A DNA stretch of 64,000 nucleotides from contig JAJNPV010000049.1 of assembly GCA_021155195.1 (NCBI GenBank), positions 427,447-491,446 of the forward strand. Reading direction: 5' to 3'. The translations under genes were made by a program, and so were the position numbers. Below, one piece after another: positions 28,157 to 37,292 of this stretch. The notes beneath the pieces were generated by a model. The model did no database searches. It had not been told where the DNA came from and saw nothing but the letters and a program-made list of their open reading frames with translations. Each line of letters opens with the position of its first letter. Within the stretch, counting starts at the first letter, position 1. Source of the stretch: Ohtaekwangia sp. (lineage in GTDB: Bacteria; Bacteroidota; Bacteroidia; Cytophagales; Cyclobacteriaceae).

Positions 28157-28392
28157 TCCCGGTCGGAATTTTTAGCTGCCTTTATTTCGGCATCGGTAAG
28201 GGAACCTTTACCTAATGCCTGAGACTTTCTTGCCAATTCTAAAATCCGATTAGAGTTTTCGTCAGATCGATGCGCATGCAATTGAAGACTTAAAATGATC
28301 TCACTATTAAGACTGCGATTATTTCTCTTTGCGCGCTCTTTTAATAGCTGATAGGTCTTTTCAGGGATGTTTTTAATGGTAATATTAGCCAT
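28153..28392 (-). CDS. Ribbon-helix-helix antitoxin (FitA/VapB type)
   Basis: 79 residues from the ATG at 28392. The N-terminal MANITIKNIPEKTYQLLKER and RNNRSLNSEIILSLQ are the beta-strand and helices of Arc-like repressors, and the acidic/basic C-terminus would neutralise the partner. A longer 123-residue reading covers non-homologous sequence overlapping the divergent L31 promoter and is rejected. Autoregulation is expected but no operator is certain. Confidence 0.88.
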   Translation of the reverse strand: MANITIKNIPEKTYQLLKERAKRNNRSLNSEIILSLQLHAHRSDENSNRILELARKSQALGKGSLTDAEIKAAKNSDRE

Positions 28393-28455
28393 ATGGTTCC
28401 ATTTTGGTTGCAAAATACAACCCCACCAAATTCTTAACAAATTCGGCATTTGAGT

Positions 28456-28486
28456 CTTGCAGATTGGGCACATTTTCCTACTTTTG
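28456..28486 (+). promoter_or_regulatory. Bacteroidota-type promoter for rpmE2
   Basis: CTTG at 28456-28459, a 19-bp spacer, and TACTTTTG at 28479-28486, which matches the -7 consensus TANNTTTG. It lies 20 bp upstream of the L31 ATG. Confidence 0.6.
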
Positions 28487-28506
28487 CAGTCCTTAAGAAA
28501 GAAAAT

Positions 28507-28749
28507 ATGAAAAAAGGCATTCACCCAGAGTATAAAGATGTGGTTTTTTGGGATACTTCGAGCGATTTCAAGTTTTTGAGCCGCTCAACGTCAGTTCCAA
28601 AGGAAACTACCACCTGGACAGACGGTAAGGAATATCCGGTAATTAAAGTGGAAGTGAGCTCAGCTTCGCACCCATTCTATACAGGTAAAAAAATGTTTTT
28701 GGATACCGCTGGTCGTGTGGAAAAATTCAAGAAGAAATACAGCAAGTAA
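28507..28749 (+). CDS. rpmE2: 50S ribosomal protein L31 type B
   Basis: 80 residues beginning MKKGIHPEYKDVVFWDTSS at the ATG at 28507. The absence of the zinc-binding Cys residues of type A L31 and the presence of the SHPFYTGKKMFLDTAGRVEK segment identify the zinc-independent type B protein. A terminator follows and a promoter precedes, so it is likely monocistronic. Confidence 0.95.
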   Translation: MKKGIHPEYKDVVFWDTSSDFKFLSRSTSVPKETTTWTDGKEYPVIKVEVSSASHPFYTGKKMFLDTAGRVEKFKKKYSK

Positions 28750-28780
28750 TAAAGAAATTATTCTTAGCGCGTTTTACGCA

Positions 28781-28807
28781 AAAAGGTCTCCAAACGAGAC
28801 CTTTTTT
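28781..28807 (+). terminator. Rho-independent terminator after rpmE2
   Basis: Perfect 10-bp stem AAAAGGTCTC / GAGACCTTTT with a CAAAC loop followed by a T run. Confidence 0.92.
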
Positions 28808-28906
28808 ATTTGCCTCTCCTTATTACTTGAGCACACCCTCTTCGTTTCTATTAACCTACCTGAGAATGTATTTGGCTATAGTAAGCGATCAACCTATTTT
28901 AGCAGC

Positions 28907-30094
28907 ATGAATTTGATTCTGTTCGATAATCCTACCATCCGTCAAAATCTGTTACCCTTTACCTTTACCCGCCCTGTGGCAAGCATTCGGGTTGGTATTT
29001 TAACCATAGCAGAAAAGTGGGAAAAATACCTGGGCATAAAACCATCTTTCGCAACTGAATCATACCTAAGCAAAAAATTTCCGCTTACTCATCAAGTCGA
29101 CAATCTTTGGATTAATGGAGCGGTATGCCCCAATGCTGATCTGGTAACTGCCATCAAACAACTTAATGTTGGTGATGCAATTTCACACAACTCAATGATT
29201 GTTGCTGTGCGCACACCTGATGATGAAGTGCCTGAAGTAATTACAGGCGTCATCAAAGAGTTCACTAAACCTATTACTATAATTGATCAGGTTTGGAAGA
29301 TATATCAACATAATGGAGCTCAGATTCGGGAAGACTTTACCTTGATTACAAAAGGACGAAAGTCTATTGGGATTCAGGATGCTTTTACAAAAGCTTACAA
29401 TCCTGATCAAATATTTGTAGAAGAAGGCGCTCAAGTACGGGCTGCTATACTCAATGCAGAAAATGGTCCTATATACTTAGGAAAAAATTCATTCGTGCAG
29501 GAGGGTGCCATTATTCGTGGACCCTTTGCTTTGTGTGAAGACTCACATGTAAACATGGGCGCCAAAGTACGAGGCGATACAACGGTAGGGCCACACTCTA
29601 AAATAGGTGGCGAAGTAAGTAACTCAGTTATTTTTGGCTACAGTAATAAATCGCACGATGGTTTTTTGGGCAACTCTGTCATTGGCGAGTGGTGTAACAT
29701 CGGTGCCGATACCAATACCTCGAACCTGAAGAACAATTACGAAAACATTAAGCTCTGGAACTATGGCAAAGGTGGCTTTAAAGATACGGGCCTTATGTTT
29801 TGCGGATTGATGTTTGGCGATCATAGTAAATGCGGTATTAACACGATGTTTAATTCGGGCACTGTTGTGGGTGTGAGCGCCAGTATTTTTGGCGATGGCT
29901 ATCCCCGCAATTTCATTCCTTCTTTCGCGTGGGGTGGTGCCGCAGGTTTTACCACTTATCAACTTAACAAAGCATTGGACACAGCATCCAAAGCAATGGC
30001 ACGTAGAAAAATAGAATTAAGTGCCGCTGATGAGGAAATATTAAAAACCATTTTTAATGAATCCGCCTCCTATCGCGTGTGGGAAAAGAAATAA
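28907..30094 (+). CDS. GlmU-like sugar nucleotidyltransferase with left-handed beta-helix (alternative GlmU family)
   Basis: About 395 residues from the ATG at 28907 (MNLILFDNPTIRQNLLPFTF). The N-terminal half is nucleotidyltransferase-like (RPVASIRVGILTIAEKW), and the C-terminal half from about 220 has hexapeptide repeats (IYLGKNSFVQEGAIIRGPFA, GAKVRGDTTVGPHSKIGGEV). This matches the Bacteroidota alternative GlmU-related family, thought to serve UDP-GlcNAc metabolism. Exact activity is inferred from the family only. The next gene follows after 6 bp. Confidence 0.88.
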   Translation: MNLILFDNPTIRQNLLPFTFTRPVASIRVGILTIAEKWEKYLGIKPSFATESYLSKKFPLTHQVDNLWINGAVCPNADLVTAIKQLNVGDAISHNSMIVAVRTPDDEVPEVITGVIKEFTKPITIIDQVWKIYQHNGAQIREDFTLITKGRKSIGIQDAFTKAYNPDQIFVEEGAQVRAAILNAENGPIYLGKNSFVQEGAIIRGPFALCEDSHVNMGAKVRGDTTVGPHSKIGGEVSNSVIFGYSNKSHDGFLGNSVIGEWCNIGADTNTSNLKNNYENIKLWNYGKGGFKDTGLMFCGLMFGDHSKCGINTMFNSGTVVGVSASIFGDGYPRNFIPSFAWGGAAGFTTYQLNKALDTASKAMARRKIELSAADEEILKTIFNESASYRVWEKK

Positions 30095-30100
30095 AGTGTT

Positions 30101-30271
30101 ATGAAGAAAAAACTGATTGGTCCAAAATTGATGTTGCTTTTCTCCTTCATCATTTTCCTTAGCAGTATCGAAAAAGGAGGATGGGCATTGGTATCTTCTG
30201 CTGTTGGCTTCATCGGTTTTCTGGTGATGGTGATACTGCTTCAAACAAAAATTTCAAAAACTAAAAACTAG
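30101..30271 (+). CDS. Small two-helix membrane protein, 56 residues
   Basis: Begins MKKKLIGPKLMLLF 6 bp after the GlmU-like stop and ends 4 bp before the holB start. Two hydrophobic stretches (about 9-21 and 27-48) with basic ends. The tight spacing and clean reading frame support a real gene; no homologous family is recognised. Confidence 0.65.
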   Translation: MKKKLIGPKLMLLFSFIIFLSSIEKGGWALVSSAVGFIGFLVMVILLQTKISKTKN

Positions 30272-30275
30272 CAGG

Positions 30276-31400
30276 GTGCGATTTTCAGATATCCCCGGAC
30301 TTGCCGAAACCAAATTAAAACTGATTGATGCTGTCAATCAGAATCACATTGCGCATGCTCAACTTTTCTTAGGATTGCCCGGAGCACTGAACTTACCTCT
30401 TGCATTAACGTTTGCGAATTATTTGCATTGCGAAAACAAAGGCGAAGGTGATGCCTGTGGCACATGCCGCGCATGCAGTAAAAGTTTAAAATACATTCAT
30501 CCGGATACCACTTTTGTATTTCCACTAAGTAACATCAAAGGCTCGAAAGATGAAGATCGTTTTAAAGCCGAAATTCTTAAAAGTTGGCGAGCGTTTTTAA
30601 CAGAACAACCTTTTGGTGATTTGAATGACTGGACTAATTATTATGGGGGCGAAGACAAGCAACCAATAATCTCGAAAGAAGAAAGTCGTGAGATTATTAA
30701 AACACTTTCGCTGAAGCCGTTTGAAAGTCCATATAAAGTTATGATCATCTGGCAACCGGAGCTCATGCACTCTACTGCTGCCAATGGAATCTTGAAAATA
30801 TTGGAGGAGCCACCACCAAACACATTCTTTCTTTTAGTAAGCAATGCTGCGGAACGATTACTTCCCACTATTCTTTCGCGCACGCAAATGGTACAAGTTC
30901 CTCAACTATCAGATGAGGATTTGAAGGACTATTTAATGAAAAATCATTCTATTGAAGAAACACGTCTTCAAGAAATTATTCAGCTAGCAGAAGGCAATCT
31001 GAATATGGCTATTAAGTTAGTGGATAAAGAAGAAGATCATTTTCAAGATCGGTTTGCTGAGTGGATGCGTTTGTGTTATAAAAGAAACTACGGAAGTTTA
31101 GTAACCTTCTCAGAAGACTTTCATCAATTGGACAAACTGAGCCAGCGCAATTTATTTCAATATGGATTGAGTATGATGCGCGAAACATTACTTCATTATG
31201 CCGGGGCGGATGCGATTAGTCGGATAAAAAGTGGCGAAGCTAAATTTGTAAAAGACTTTAGTAAGATTATGAATACCGAAAAGGTTGAAAAAATAAACAC
31301 GCTATTCACCGCTGCGCATTATCACCTGGAGCGTAATGGCAGCGCAAAAATGATTTTTTTAGATTTGTCACTCCAAGTAGCCAAAACGATTAACCCTTAA
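30276..31400 (+). CDS. holB: DNA polymerase III delta prime subunit
   Basis: 374 residues starting GTG at 30276. AAA+ clamp-loader fold with a zinc module (CENKGEGDACGTCRAC near residues 51-66) and the sensor region ILKILEEPPPNTFFLLVSN. The usual P-loop Lys/Thr is absent (GLPGALNLPLAL), which fits delta prime, a subunit that does not hydrolyse ATP. The sensor-region EEPPP motif distinguishes it from unrelated ATPases. Confidence 0.92.
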   Translation: MRFSDIPGLAETKLKLIDAVNQNHIAHAQLFLGLPGALNLPLALTFANYLHCENKGEGDACGTCRACSKSLKYIHPDTTFVFPLSNIKGSKDEDRFKAEILKSWRAFLTEQPFGDLNDWTNYYGGEDKQPIISKEESREIIKTLSLKPFESPYKVMIIWQPELMHSTAANGILKILEEPPPNTFFLLVSNAAERLLPTILSRTQMVQVPQLSDEDLKDYLMKNHSIEETRLQEIIQLAEGNLNMAIKLVDKEEDHFQDRFAEWMRLCYKRNYGSLVTFSEDFHQLDKLSQRNLFQYGLSMMRETLLHYAGADAISRIKSGEAKFVKDFSKIMNTEKVEKINTLFTAAHYHLERNGSAKMIFLDLSLQVAKTINP

Positions 31401-31416
31401 AATTCAACAACTTAGT

Positions 31417-32286
31417 ATGAAACGAATTCTCTATGTTCTCTTGCTTTCAGCGTTTGCCTTTCTAACTCAATGCTCATCCAAATCTGATTATTTAGTAACC
31501 ATCAAAACCAAACAGGGTGACATGGTTGCCATTTTATATGATGAAACGCCCGAACACAAGAAAAACTTTATTAAGCTGGCAAAAGAACATTACTTTGATA
31601 GCTTACTTTTTCATCGGGTGATGCAGGGTTTTATGATTCAAGGCGGTGACCCAGATTCCAAACATGCTTTATCAGGTCAGCCCTTAGGTACCGGTGGTCC
31701 TGGTTTTACAATTGATGCGGAGTTTAGTCCAAAATTCTTTCATGAAAAGGGAGCTTTCTCTGCAGCACGTCAGCCCGATGAAGTTAATCCAGCGAAAGCT
31801 TCGAGCGGAAGTCAGTTTTATATTGTGCAGGGTCGTGTTACGTCACCTTCAGAATCAGAAGTACTTAAAATTGACCAGACAAAATTGAATACTGCCTTTC
31901 AACAAATGATGCAAAACCCCGCCAGTCAACCTTTGATTGATTCGCTCAATCAAATCTATATGTCGGGCGATATGCAAGGCTATCAGAATAAAATTTACAG
32001 TTTGGTTCCACGGTTAGAAAAACAAACCGGAATAAAAATTTACAAGGAAATTTCAGAAGAAAAGTTAAAAGCTTACACAACAGTAGGTGGTGCTCCTCAT
32101 TTGGATGGTGAATACACCGTGTTTGGAAAAGTAATCAGTGGCCTGGATGTAATTGATAAAATTGCAAGCGTGCAAGTAGATGGCAGAAATCGCCCGGTAG
32201 AAGATGTACGCATGACGGTTACTGTTGAAGAAATGCCCCGCAAAAAGATTACTGAAAAATATGGGTATAAATTCCCTTCCCAATAA
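31417..32286 (+). CDS. Cyclophilin-type peptidyl-prolyl isomerase lipoprotein
   Basis: 289 residues with a lipoprotein signal (lipobox LTQCSS, Cys near residue 19). The cyclophilin core appears as FHRVMQGFMIQGGDPDS, then SGSQFYIVQGRV and, after a helical insertion of about 85 residues, GEYTVFGKVISGLDVIDKIA. The insertion between the two parts of the fold is longer than in Escherichia coli PpiA/PpiB. It probably assists envelope protein folding. It overlaps the next gene by one base (TAATG). Confidence 0.9.
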   Translation: MKRILYVLLLSAFAFLTQCSSKSDYLVTIKTKQGDMVAILYDETPEHKKNFIKLAKEHYFDSLLFHRVMQGFMIQGGDPDSKHALSGQPLGTGGPGFTIDAEFSPKFFHEKGAFSAARQPDEVNPAKASSGSQFYIVQGRVTSPSESEVLKIDQTKLNTAFQQMMQNPASQPLIDSLNQIYMSGDMQGYQNKIYSLVPRLEKQTGIKIYKEISEEKLKAYTTVGGAPHLDGEYTVFGKVISGLDVIDKIASVQVDGRNRPVEDVRMTVTVEEMPRKKITEKYGYKFPSQ

Positions 32287-33191
32287 TGAAAATTCTGGTA
32301 ACAGGCGCCAACGGATTGCTTGGCTACAAATTAATTCAGCAACTAGGTAAAACGTTAGGCATTACAACCTTTCCTACAGCCCGTAAAGAAATTACAGAGC
32401 TTCCTCCTGGGGTTCAATTTCTTGAATTGGATATTACCAATCACGATCAAACATTGGAAGTTCTTTCTTCCGTGAAACCGGATGTTGTAATTAACACCGC
32501 TGCCATGACGCAGGTGGATCAATGCGAAACCGAGCGCGAGCAATGCTGGACAGCTAATGTAATTGGTGTCGAGAACGTGGTTGAGGCGTGTGAAAAAAAT
32601 AACATTCACCTGATTCACGTTTCCACGGATTTCATTTTTGATGGTTCGCACGGACCCTTGGATGAAACTGCAAAACCAAAACCGGTTAACTTTTATGGCG
32701 AAAGCAAATTGGCCGGTGAACAAGTCATTCAAAAAAGCAAACTCAATTGGGCAATACTTCGCACGGTGCTCGTGTTTGGTGTTACACCTGATTTAAGCAG
32801 AAGCAACATTGTGTTGTGGGTTAAGAAAAGTCTGGAGGATGGAAAAACAATTAATGTTGTAAACGATCAGTGGCGCACACCTACCTTAGCCGAAGATCTG
32901 GCCATGGGTTGTTATCTCGCAGCTTCTCAAAAAGCAACAGGTATTTATCATATCTCCGGTGAAGAAATGATGACCCCCTATGACATCGCTCAGGAAACTG
33001 CCGATTTTTTCAAACTTGATAAATCGTTAATCAAAGCCGCAGATTCCAGCACGTTTAAACAACCTGCTGCACGCCCACCTAAAACCGGATTCATCATCGC
33101 GAAAGCAAAAAAGGAATTAGGCTACCAACCTCACAGTTTTCGCGAAGGGCTTGGCATACTGGCCACTCAGGTAATTATGCCATTACCATAG
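32286..33191 (+). CDS. dTDP-4-dehydrorhamnose reductase-like SDR (RfbD/RmlD)
   Basis: 301 residues of the extended short-chain dehydrogenase fold. NAD(P)-binding GANGLLGYKL at residues 7-16, catalytic YGESK near 138-142, and the substrate-side VSTDFIFDGSHGPLDE all fit RmlD. No rfbA, rfbB or rfbC neighbours are present, so a role in rhamnose synthesis is inferred rather than shown. Confidence 0.8.
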   Translation: MKILVTGANGLLGYKLIQQLGKTLGITTFPTARKEITELPPGVQFLELDITNHDQTLEVLSSVKPDVVINTAAMTQVDQCETEREQCWTANVIGVENVVEACEKNNIHLIHVSTDFIFDGSHGPLDETAKPKPVNFYGESKLAGEQVIQKSKLNWAILRTVLVFGVTPDLSRSNIVLWVKKSLEDGKTINVVNDQWRTPTLAEDLAMGCYLAASQKATGIYHISGEEMMTPYDIAQETADFFKLDKSLIKAADSSTFKQPAARPPKTGFIIAKAKKELGYQPHSFREGLGILATQVIMPLP

Positions 33192-33257
33192 GTTTGTATT
33201 TGTAAGTCGGGATATTTTGTTAAACTTGAAACTTAACAATTACCTAACCTAATCTTT

Positions 33258-34625
33258 ATGTCTGCACGGGGTCAATTCGGTTCAAAGTTCGGTTTTATAA
33301 TGGCTGCGGCCGGTTCGGCTGTGGGGCTCGGTAACATTTGGCGGTTTCCATATGTAGTTGGTCAAAATGGTGGCGGAGCATTCGTGTTTGTATATGTGCT
33401 TTGCGTGATTCTTATTGGATTACCTTTAATTTACAATGAAGTTGCCCTTGGCCGCATCACCGGACGAAACACCATTGGTGCATTTAAAGGAACGGGAGGT
33501 AATAAGTTTTGGGTGTTCATGGGTGCCGTGCTGGCTCTCTGCGTAAGCTTCTTTGTGCTTAGTTATTATGGTGTAATCGCTGGTTGGACGATTGGATATA
33601 TCGTAAGTGAGTTCACCGATTTCATTAAAGATTTCGAAACCTTTAGAAGTGCACCGGTCTATGTAATCCCATTCTTCGCGGTGTTCATGATTGCCACCAT
33701 TGCCATTGTGCTGGGGGGCGTTGCGGGTGGAATCGAAAAAGCCTCTAAGATTTTAATGCCCGTGCTATTTGTACTGGTCTTTTTAGTAATGCTTCGAAGC
33801 CTTACACTTGATGGAGCGATGGAAGGTGTTAAGTATTACCTCACACCTGACTTTACTAAAATAAATGGAGGAGTCATTCTTTCGGCTTTAGGGCAGGCAT
33901 TCTTTTCGCTCTCGGTGGGTTGGGGTATTCTTATCACGTATGGCTCTTATCTTCCCAAAGATCAAAACATTGTAAGCAGCGGTGCGTGGATTGGTTTTAT
34001 GGATACTGCAGTTGCCTTACTGGCAGGCCTTATGATTTTCCCAGCTGTATTTTCTTTTGGAAAAAATCCTGCGGAAGGAACTGCATTAGTATTTCAAGTA
34101 CTGCCTGATATCTTCAATTCGATGCCAACGGGAGGACGCATTGTAGGTGCTTCTTTCTTCTTACTATTATGTGTAGCTGCCCTTACTTCTTCCATCTCTA
34201 TGATTGAAGTTCCAGCATCTTATTTAATTGATGAGAAAAAATGGAGCCGTAAAAAATCAGCGTGGACGGTAGGTATCTTAGCATTCCTTGTCGGGATTCC
34301 TTCGGCACTTTCCGGTGGTGCTAACGAAATGTTCACCACCATGACGCTTAATTTATTTGGAACCGTAAAGACTGGATTCTTAGATATTATGGATGCGCTC
34401 TTTGGCGGATTGTTTATTGTTATTGTTGCCTTAATGACGTGCGTTTATACCGGCTGGATTATGGACATCAATAAACTTGCAAAGGAAATTTCAAGCGGTG
34501 CACCCGGCTTTGATAAGCCCTTGATAGGAAAACTTACCCCGGCTGCATTTTGGATTTTCTTCATCCGCTTTGTTTGCCCGTTGGTAATCGGGTTGGTGCT
34601 ACTAAGTACGATCGGGATTATTTAA
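33258..34625 (+). CDS. Neurotransmitter:sodium symporter (LeuT fold), copy 1
   Basis: 455 residues, about 11-12 transmembrane helices. The Na+/substrate-site segment in helix 1, AAAGSAVGLGNIWRFPYVV, and the helix 6-7 region GQAFFSLSVGWGILITYGSY are characteristic of prokaryotic NSS transporters for amino acids. A second copy of identical length occurs at 44592-45959. Substrate unknown. A likely terminator follows. Confidence 0.93.
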   Translation: MSARGQFGSKFGFIMAAAGSAVGLGNIWRFPYVVGQNGGGAFVFVYVLCVILIGLPLIYNEVALGRITGRNTIGAFKGTGGNKFWVFMGAVLALCVSFFVLSYYGVIAGWTIGYIVSEFTDFIKDFETFRSAPVYVIPFFAVFMIATIAIVLGGVAGGIEKASKILMPVLFVLVFLVMLRSLTLDGAMEGVKYYLTPDFTKINGGVILSALGQAFFSLSVGWGILITYGSYLPKDQNIVSSGAWIGFMDTAVALLAGLMIFPAVFSFGKNPAEGTALVFQVLPDIFNSMPTGGRIVGASFFLLLCVAALTSSISMIEVPASYLIDEKKWSRKKSAWTVGILAFLVGIPSALSGGANEMFTTMTLNLFGTVKTGFLDIMDALFGGLFIVIVALMTCVYTGWIMDINKLAKEISSGAPGFDKPLIGKLTPAAFWIFFIRFVCPLVIGLVLLSTIGII

Positions 34626-34647
34626 AACCAATCATTCATATTTAAGA

Positions 34648-34675
34648 AATCGCCACTCCTTTGAGTGGCGATTTT
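34648..34675. terminator. Bidirectional terminator between convergent genes
   Basis: Stem AATCGCCACTC / GAGTGGCGATT with CTTT loop, with T runs on the plus strand; it lies between the symporter (plus) and glycosyltransferase (minus). Confidence 0.85.
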
Positions 34676-34677
34676 GT

Positions 34678-35904
34678 TTACTGGCAATTGCTCTCAATCA
34701 ATTTAATAGCCTTCGCCACACCATCTTCCTTAATCAAGTGTTTTGAAAGTTGTTCCGCGTGTTCATAAAGGCGATTATCACTCAAAAGAATTTGGATACT
34801 GGAAATAAAAGAATCTGCAGTCATCTTTTTTAAGGGCAAAGGCTTTAACCCTACTCCTTTTTCAACCGCTATTTTTCCCCAAAAAACCTGATCACCCAAC
34901 GGATATAAAATTGGGCACGTTAAAAATGGTTTTCCTGCTTTCAGGCATGCTGCCATGGTGCCAATGCCCCCATGGTGAACCACGGCCTTTACCAATGGAA
35001 TCAATTTATCATACGGTGCACTATCAATAGTTTTTATATTTGGCGAATTTTCCAAATCGCTCACATCGGTAAGTCCCCACCCTTTAATTAAGATGATTCG
35101 GGTGTTACACTTTTCGCTTACAGATTTTATTAACACTTTTAAATCAAGTGTACTGTCAAAGGGCATGCTACCGAAGGTGATCAACAAAGGCGGTTCGCCC
35201 TGATTAATAAAATCAATTACGCCTTTCGTTAATTCAGCGCCTGATTCATCTGACCAAAAACCCGTGAAGAAACTATTGACAGGGTAATCAGCCGGTTTTT
35301 GTAAAAAGAATTCACTCACACCGTAGATGGAAGGTAAAACTGGTTTTACAAACTTTAAAGGAAGCCCCACACTGCTGCGAAAATCATTCACAGGCTTGGT
35401 CCACATTTTAAGCCCCCACTCAGTTATTTTGTAAGTGAATTTATTCATAAATGTTGGCAGCGATAAAAAACTAAATACTGGATTGGCAAAAGCTTTTGTG
35501 GGTTGAATAGCCGGAATCACATTCGCTTCAATCATCTTATCCGGAAATTGATCCGCAAAATTATCGGCCATTGTTTTTACATGAAACAAAACCCGATCGC
35601 TCGTTTTAGTCAATGCATAAAAAGTAGCAAACGCATCGGCCATCATCGGGTACACAAACTTGTTCAGTTGCTTCTTTGCCAGGAAAGGATTTTTACGAAT
35701 CTTCTTCCCTTCTTCCGAATCCAGCAGCGCCTGAAAGTCGGCATCTACAGGCACAAATTCCAGTCCGTACGATTTCACCAGACTTTCAAAATTCTTTGCG
35801 GTTGATAACACAACTTCGTGCCCACATAGTTTTAATGCCCGACCTAACACCGCATACGGCTGAACATCGCCCCGGGTGCCCAGTGTAAAGATTGCAATTT
35901 TCAT
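34678..35904 (-). CDS. UGT/MGT-like glycosyltransferase
   Basis: 408 residues with a GT-B fold of glycosyltransferase family 1. N-terminal MKIAIFTLGTRGDVQPYAVLG is the sterol/antibiotic glucosyltransferase signature; the donor-binding loop is VKAVVHHGGIGTMAACLKAG near 320-340. Such enzymes move sugars onto sterols, lipids or natural products. The opposite-strand gene at 35926 begins only 21 bp away. Confidence 0.88.
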   Translation of the reverse strand: MKIAIFTLGTRGDVQPYAVLGRALKLCGHEVVLSTAKNFESLVKSYGLEFVPVDADFQALLDSEEGKKIRKNPFLAKKQLNKFVYPMMADAFATFYALTKTSDRVLFHVKTMADNFADQFPDKMIEANVIPAIQPTKAFANPVFSFLSLPTFMNKFTYKITEWGLKMWTKPVNDFRSSVGLPLKFVKPVLPSIYGVSEFFLQKPADYPVNSFFTGFWSDESGAELTKGVIDFINQGEPPLLITFGSMPFDSTLDLKVLIKSVSEKCNTRIILIKGWGLTDVSDLENSPNIKTIDSAPYDKLIPLVKAVVHHGGIGTMAACLKAGKPFLTCPILYPLGDQVFWGKIAVEKGVGLKPLPLKKMTADSFISSIQILLSDNRLYEHAEQLSKHLIKEDGVAKAIKLIESNCQ

Positions 35905-35925
35905 AAGTGCTTTGTTGAATCAAAG

Positions 35926-36393
35926 ATGGGTGAAAAAATCGTTCAAAAGAAAACAAGAGTTCGTGATTCGTTAGATGTTCATAAACTCGCCCTATCTTTA
36001 CAAACAAACATACCTAGCATGATAAATCGCTACGCTGCCGAAATCCATATTAACCCAATTCGCTTTCTTAGAAATGATGACTTTAACAACGATGGCCACA
36101 TTGAAGATATTAAAAACACGTTGGTGGAAGCGATCAAGTTAACGGAATCTATACGCGAGCGGATACTAAGCCTGCAAACGTGGTTGCAACAGGGTGATTA
36201 TAAAGGAGTGAGTTTCAATTATGCCGAAGGCGGCTACATTAGCATGAAAGGCGCCAGTGATAAGCAACTGCTGGAACTCAAATCAAAAGGCATGATAGAA
36301 TTATTTGATTTTGCCACTGACAAAAGTTGGGTGAAAAAATACGGACCACAGTTTGGATTGATTTGGGAAGATGGCAAGGCGGTTGAGATTTAA
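35926..36393 (+). CDS. Protein of unknown function, 155 residues
   Basis: Mostly helical with a mid-protein coiled-coil-like stretch (IEDIKNTLVEAIKLTESIRE) and a C-terminal aromatic part (KKYGPQFGLIWEDGKAVEI). No family is recognised. The start gives only 21 bp between it and the divergent glycosyltransferase start, so a downstream start such as the ATG near 36019 is possible. Confidence 0.6.
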   Translation: MGEKIVQKKTRVRDSLDVHKLALSLQTNIPSMINRYAAEIHINPIRFLRNDDFNNDGHIEDIKNTLVEAIKLTESIRERILSLQTWLQQGDYKGVSFNYAEGGYISMKGASDKQLLELKSKGMIELFDFATDKSWVKKYGPQFGLIWEDGKAVEI

Positions 36394-36571
36394 GAGATCG
36401 AATCTGAAAATTCTTTACATACCGGCAGGCGACTTTTTGTTTTTTTCAAATTACTATTATCAGCCCACGCCAAATCCTCTTGTTGAATAAAGAACTTCCA
36501 GTTACTTTTTAAATTGAAATTATCAATATTCAACTATATCCAAGTTGAGGCTATTTTGATAAATCTAAACT

Positions 36572-36597
36572 ACGGAGCCGGAGCGGGACTCTTCAAG
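36572..36597 (+). repeat. Degenerate copy of the palindromic GCGGAGTC repeat
   Basis: ACGGAGCCGGAGCGGGACTC resembles the better-preserved repeat at 37590-37613 but with several changes. It sits in the 247-bp gap before the S41 remnant, where nothing else is seen. Confidence 0.35.
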
Positions 36598-36639
36598 GAA
36601 GAATGCTTTCTGGTTTGGCTATTAATTCAACATTTTATT

Positions 36640-37292
36640 TTAACGAGAGTGTTTGTTTTTATTCATTTCGTAGATCCACTCAATTCCCCTTTTCAACGCA
36701 TCCTTTTCATCAGTCTCTATATCTGGAGCTATCCTGTATCCATATTTTTTCATACTTCCATCAGCAAAAACTGACTCAGCTAAATTTATAATGGAACCGT
36801 CTGATAATTGATGAGACACACATCCCGTTGACACCCCAAAAGTACTTCCACCAAAAGATTTTGTATTCATCCTTTTTTTAAAAGCAACCGCAATTGCTTC
36901 TCCTGAACTAGCTGTTTCATTATTTGTCAACACAGCTACGTAACTCTTGCTTAAGTTTAATTCTTTAAACTCCAAATTTTCATATACAAGCGCATCGTCT
37001 ATAAAAGCCTTTCCGCTTGTGAGTTTCCAGGTTTCATAGTTATTATCTGCATCAACAAAATATCCAAGAATTCCATTCCCTATCAAAGGCTCAATTGATA
37101 CAAGCATGGGCCACATGTTTCCACCAAAGTTTCCTCGCAAATCGATTATCCATCCCTTTAAATTTGTATCTATTTGCTGAATTATTTTGGTCTGAATTAG
37201 TGACACATAGACATTCATTTCATCGTCTGTTCCTATACAAAAAGGAACCCTTACATATCCAATGTCATTGGGTGTAAGTTCGTCTAAAAGTA
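36640..37292 (-). pseudogene. S41-family protease remnant, N-terminus missing
   Basis: The preserved part encodes a tail-specific protease-like catalytic domain: APILLDELTPNDIGYVRVPF, KGWIIDLRGNFGGNMWPML, the Ser region TNNETASSGEAIAVAFKKR and the C-terminal DEKDALKRGIEWIYEM. The frame is open from 36640 to about 37350 but has no start codon ahead of the strand GYVRVPF; the first ATG is at 37218. S41 proteases normally have a longer N-terminus. At its 5' side it joins the RidA-like fragment in another frame, so it looks like the survivor of a deletion. Confidence 0.65.

Noticed and set aside
27743..28392. CRISPR-associated or other defence island around the TA genes
   Set aside because: No cas genes, repeats with spacers or restriction genes are present; the pair stands alone among envelope genes.
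28393..28524. N-terminal extension of the antitoxin to 123 residues
   Set aside because: The added 44 residues have no family support and would overlap the divergent rpmE2 start. The RHH fold starts at the ATG at 28392.
34678..36393. A divergent promoter pair of only 21 bp as a regulatory finding
   Set aside because: The start of the plus-strand gene is uncertain, so the tight spacing may be an artefact of start choice.
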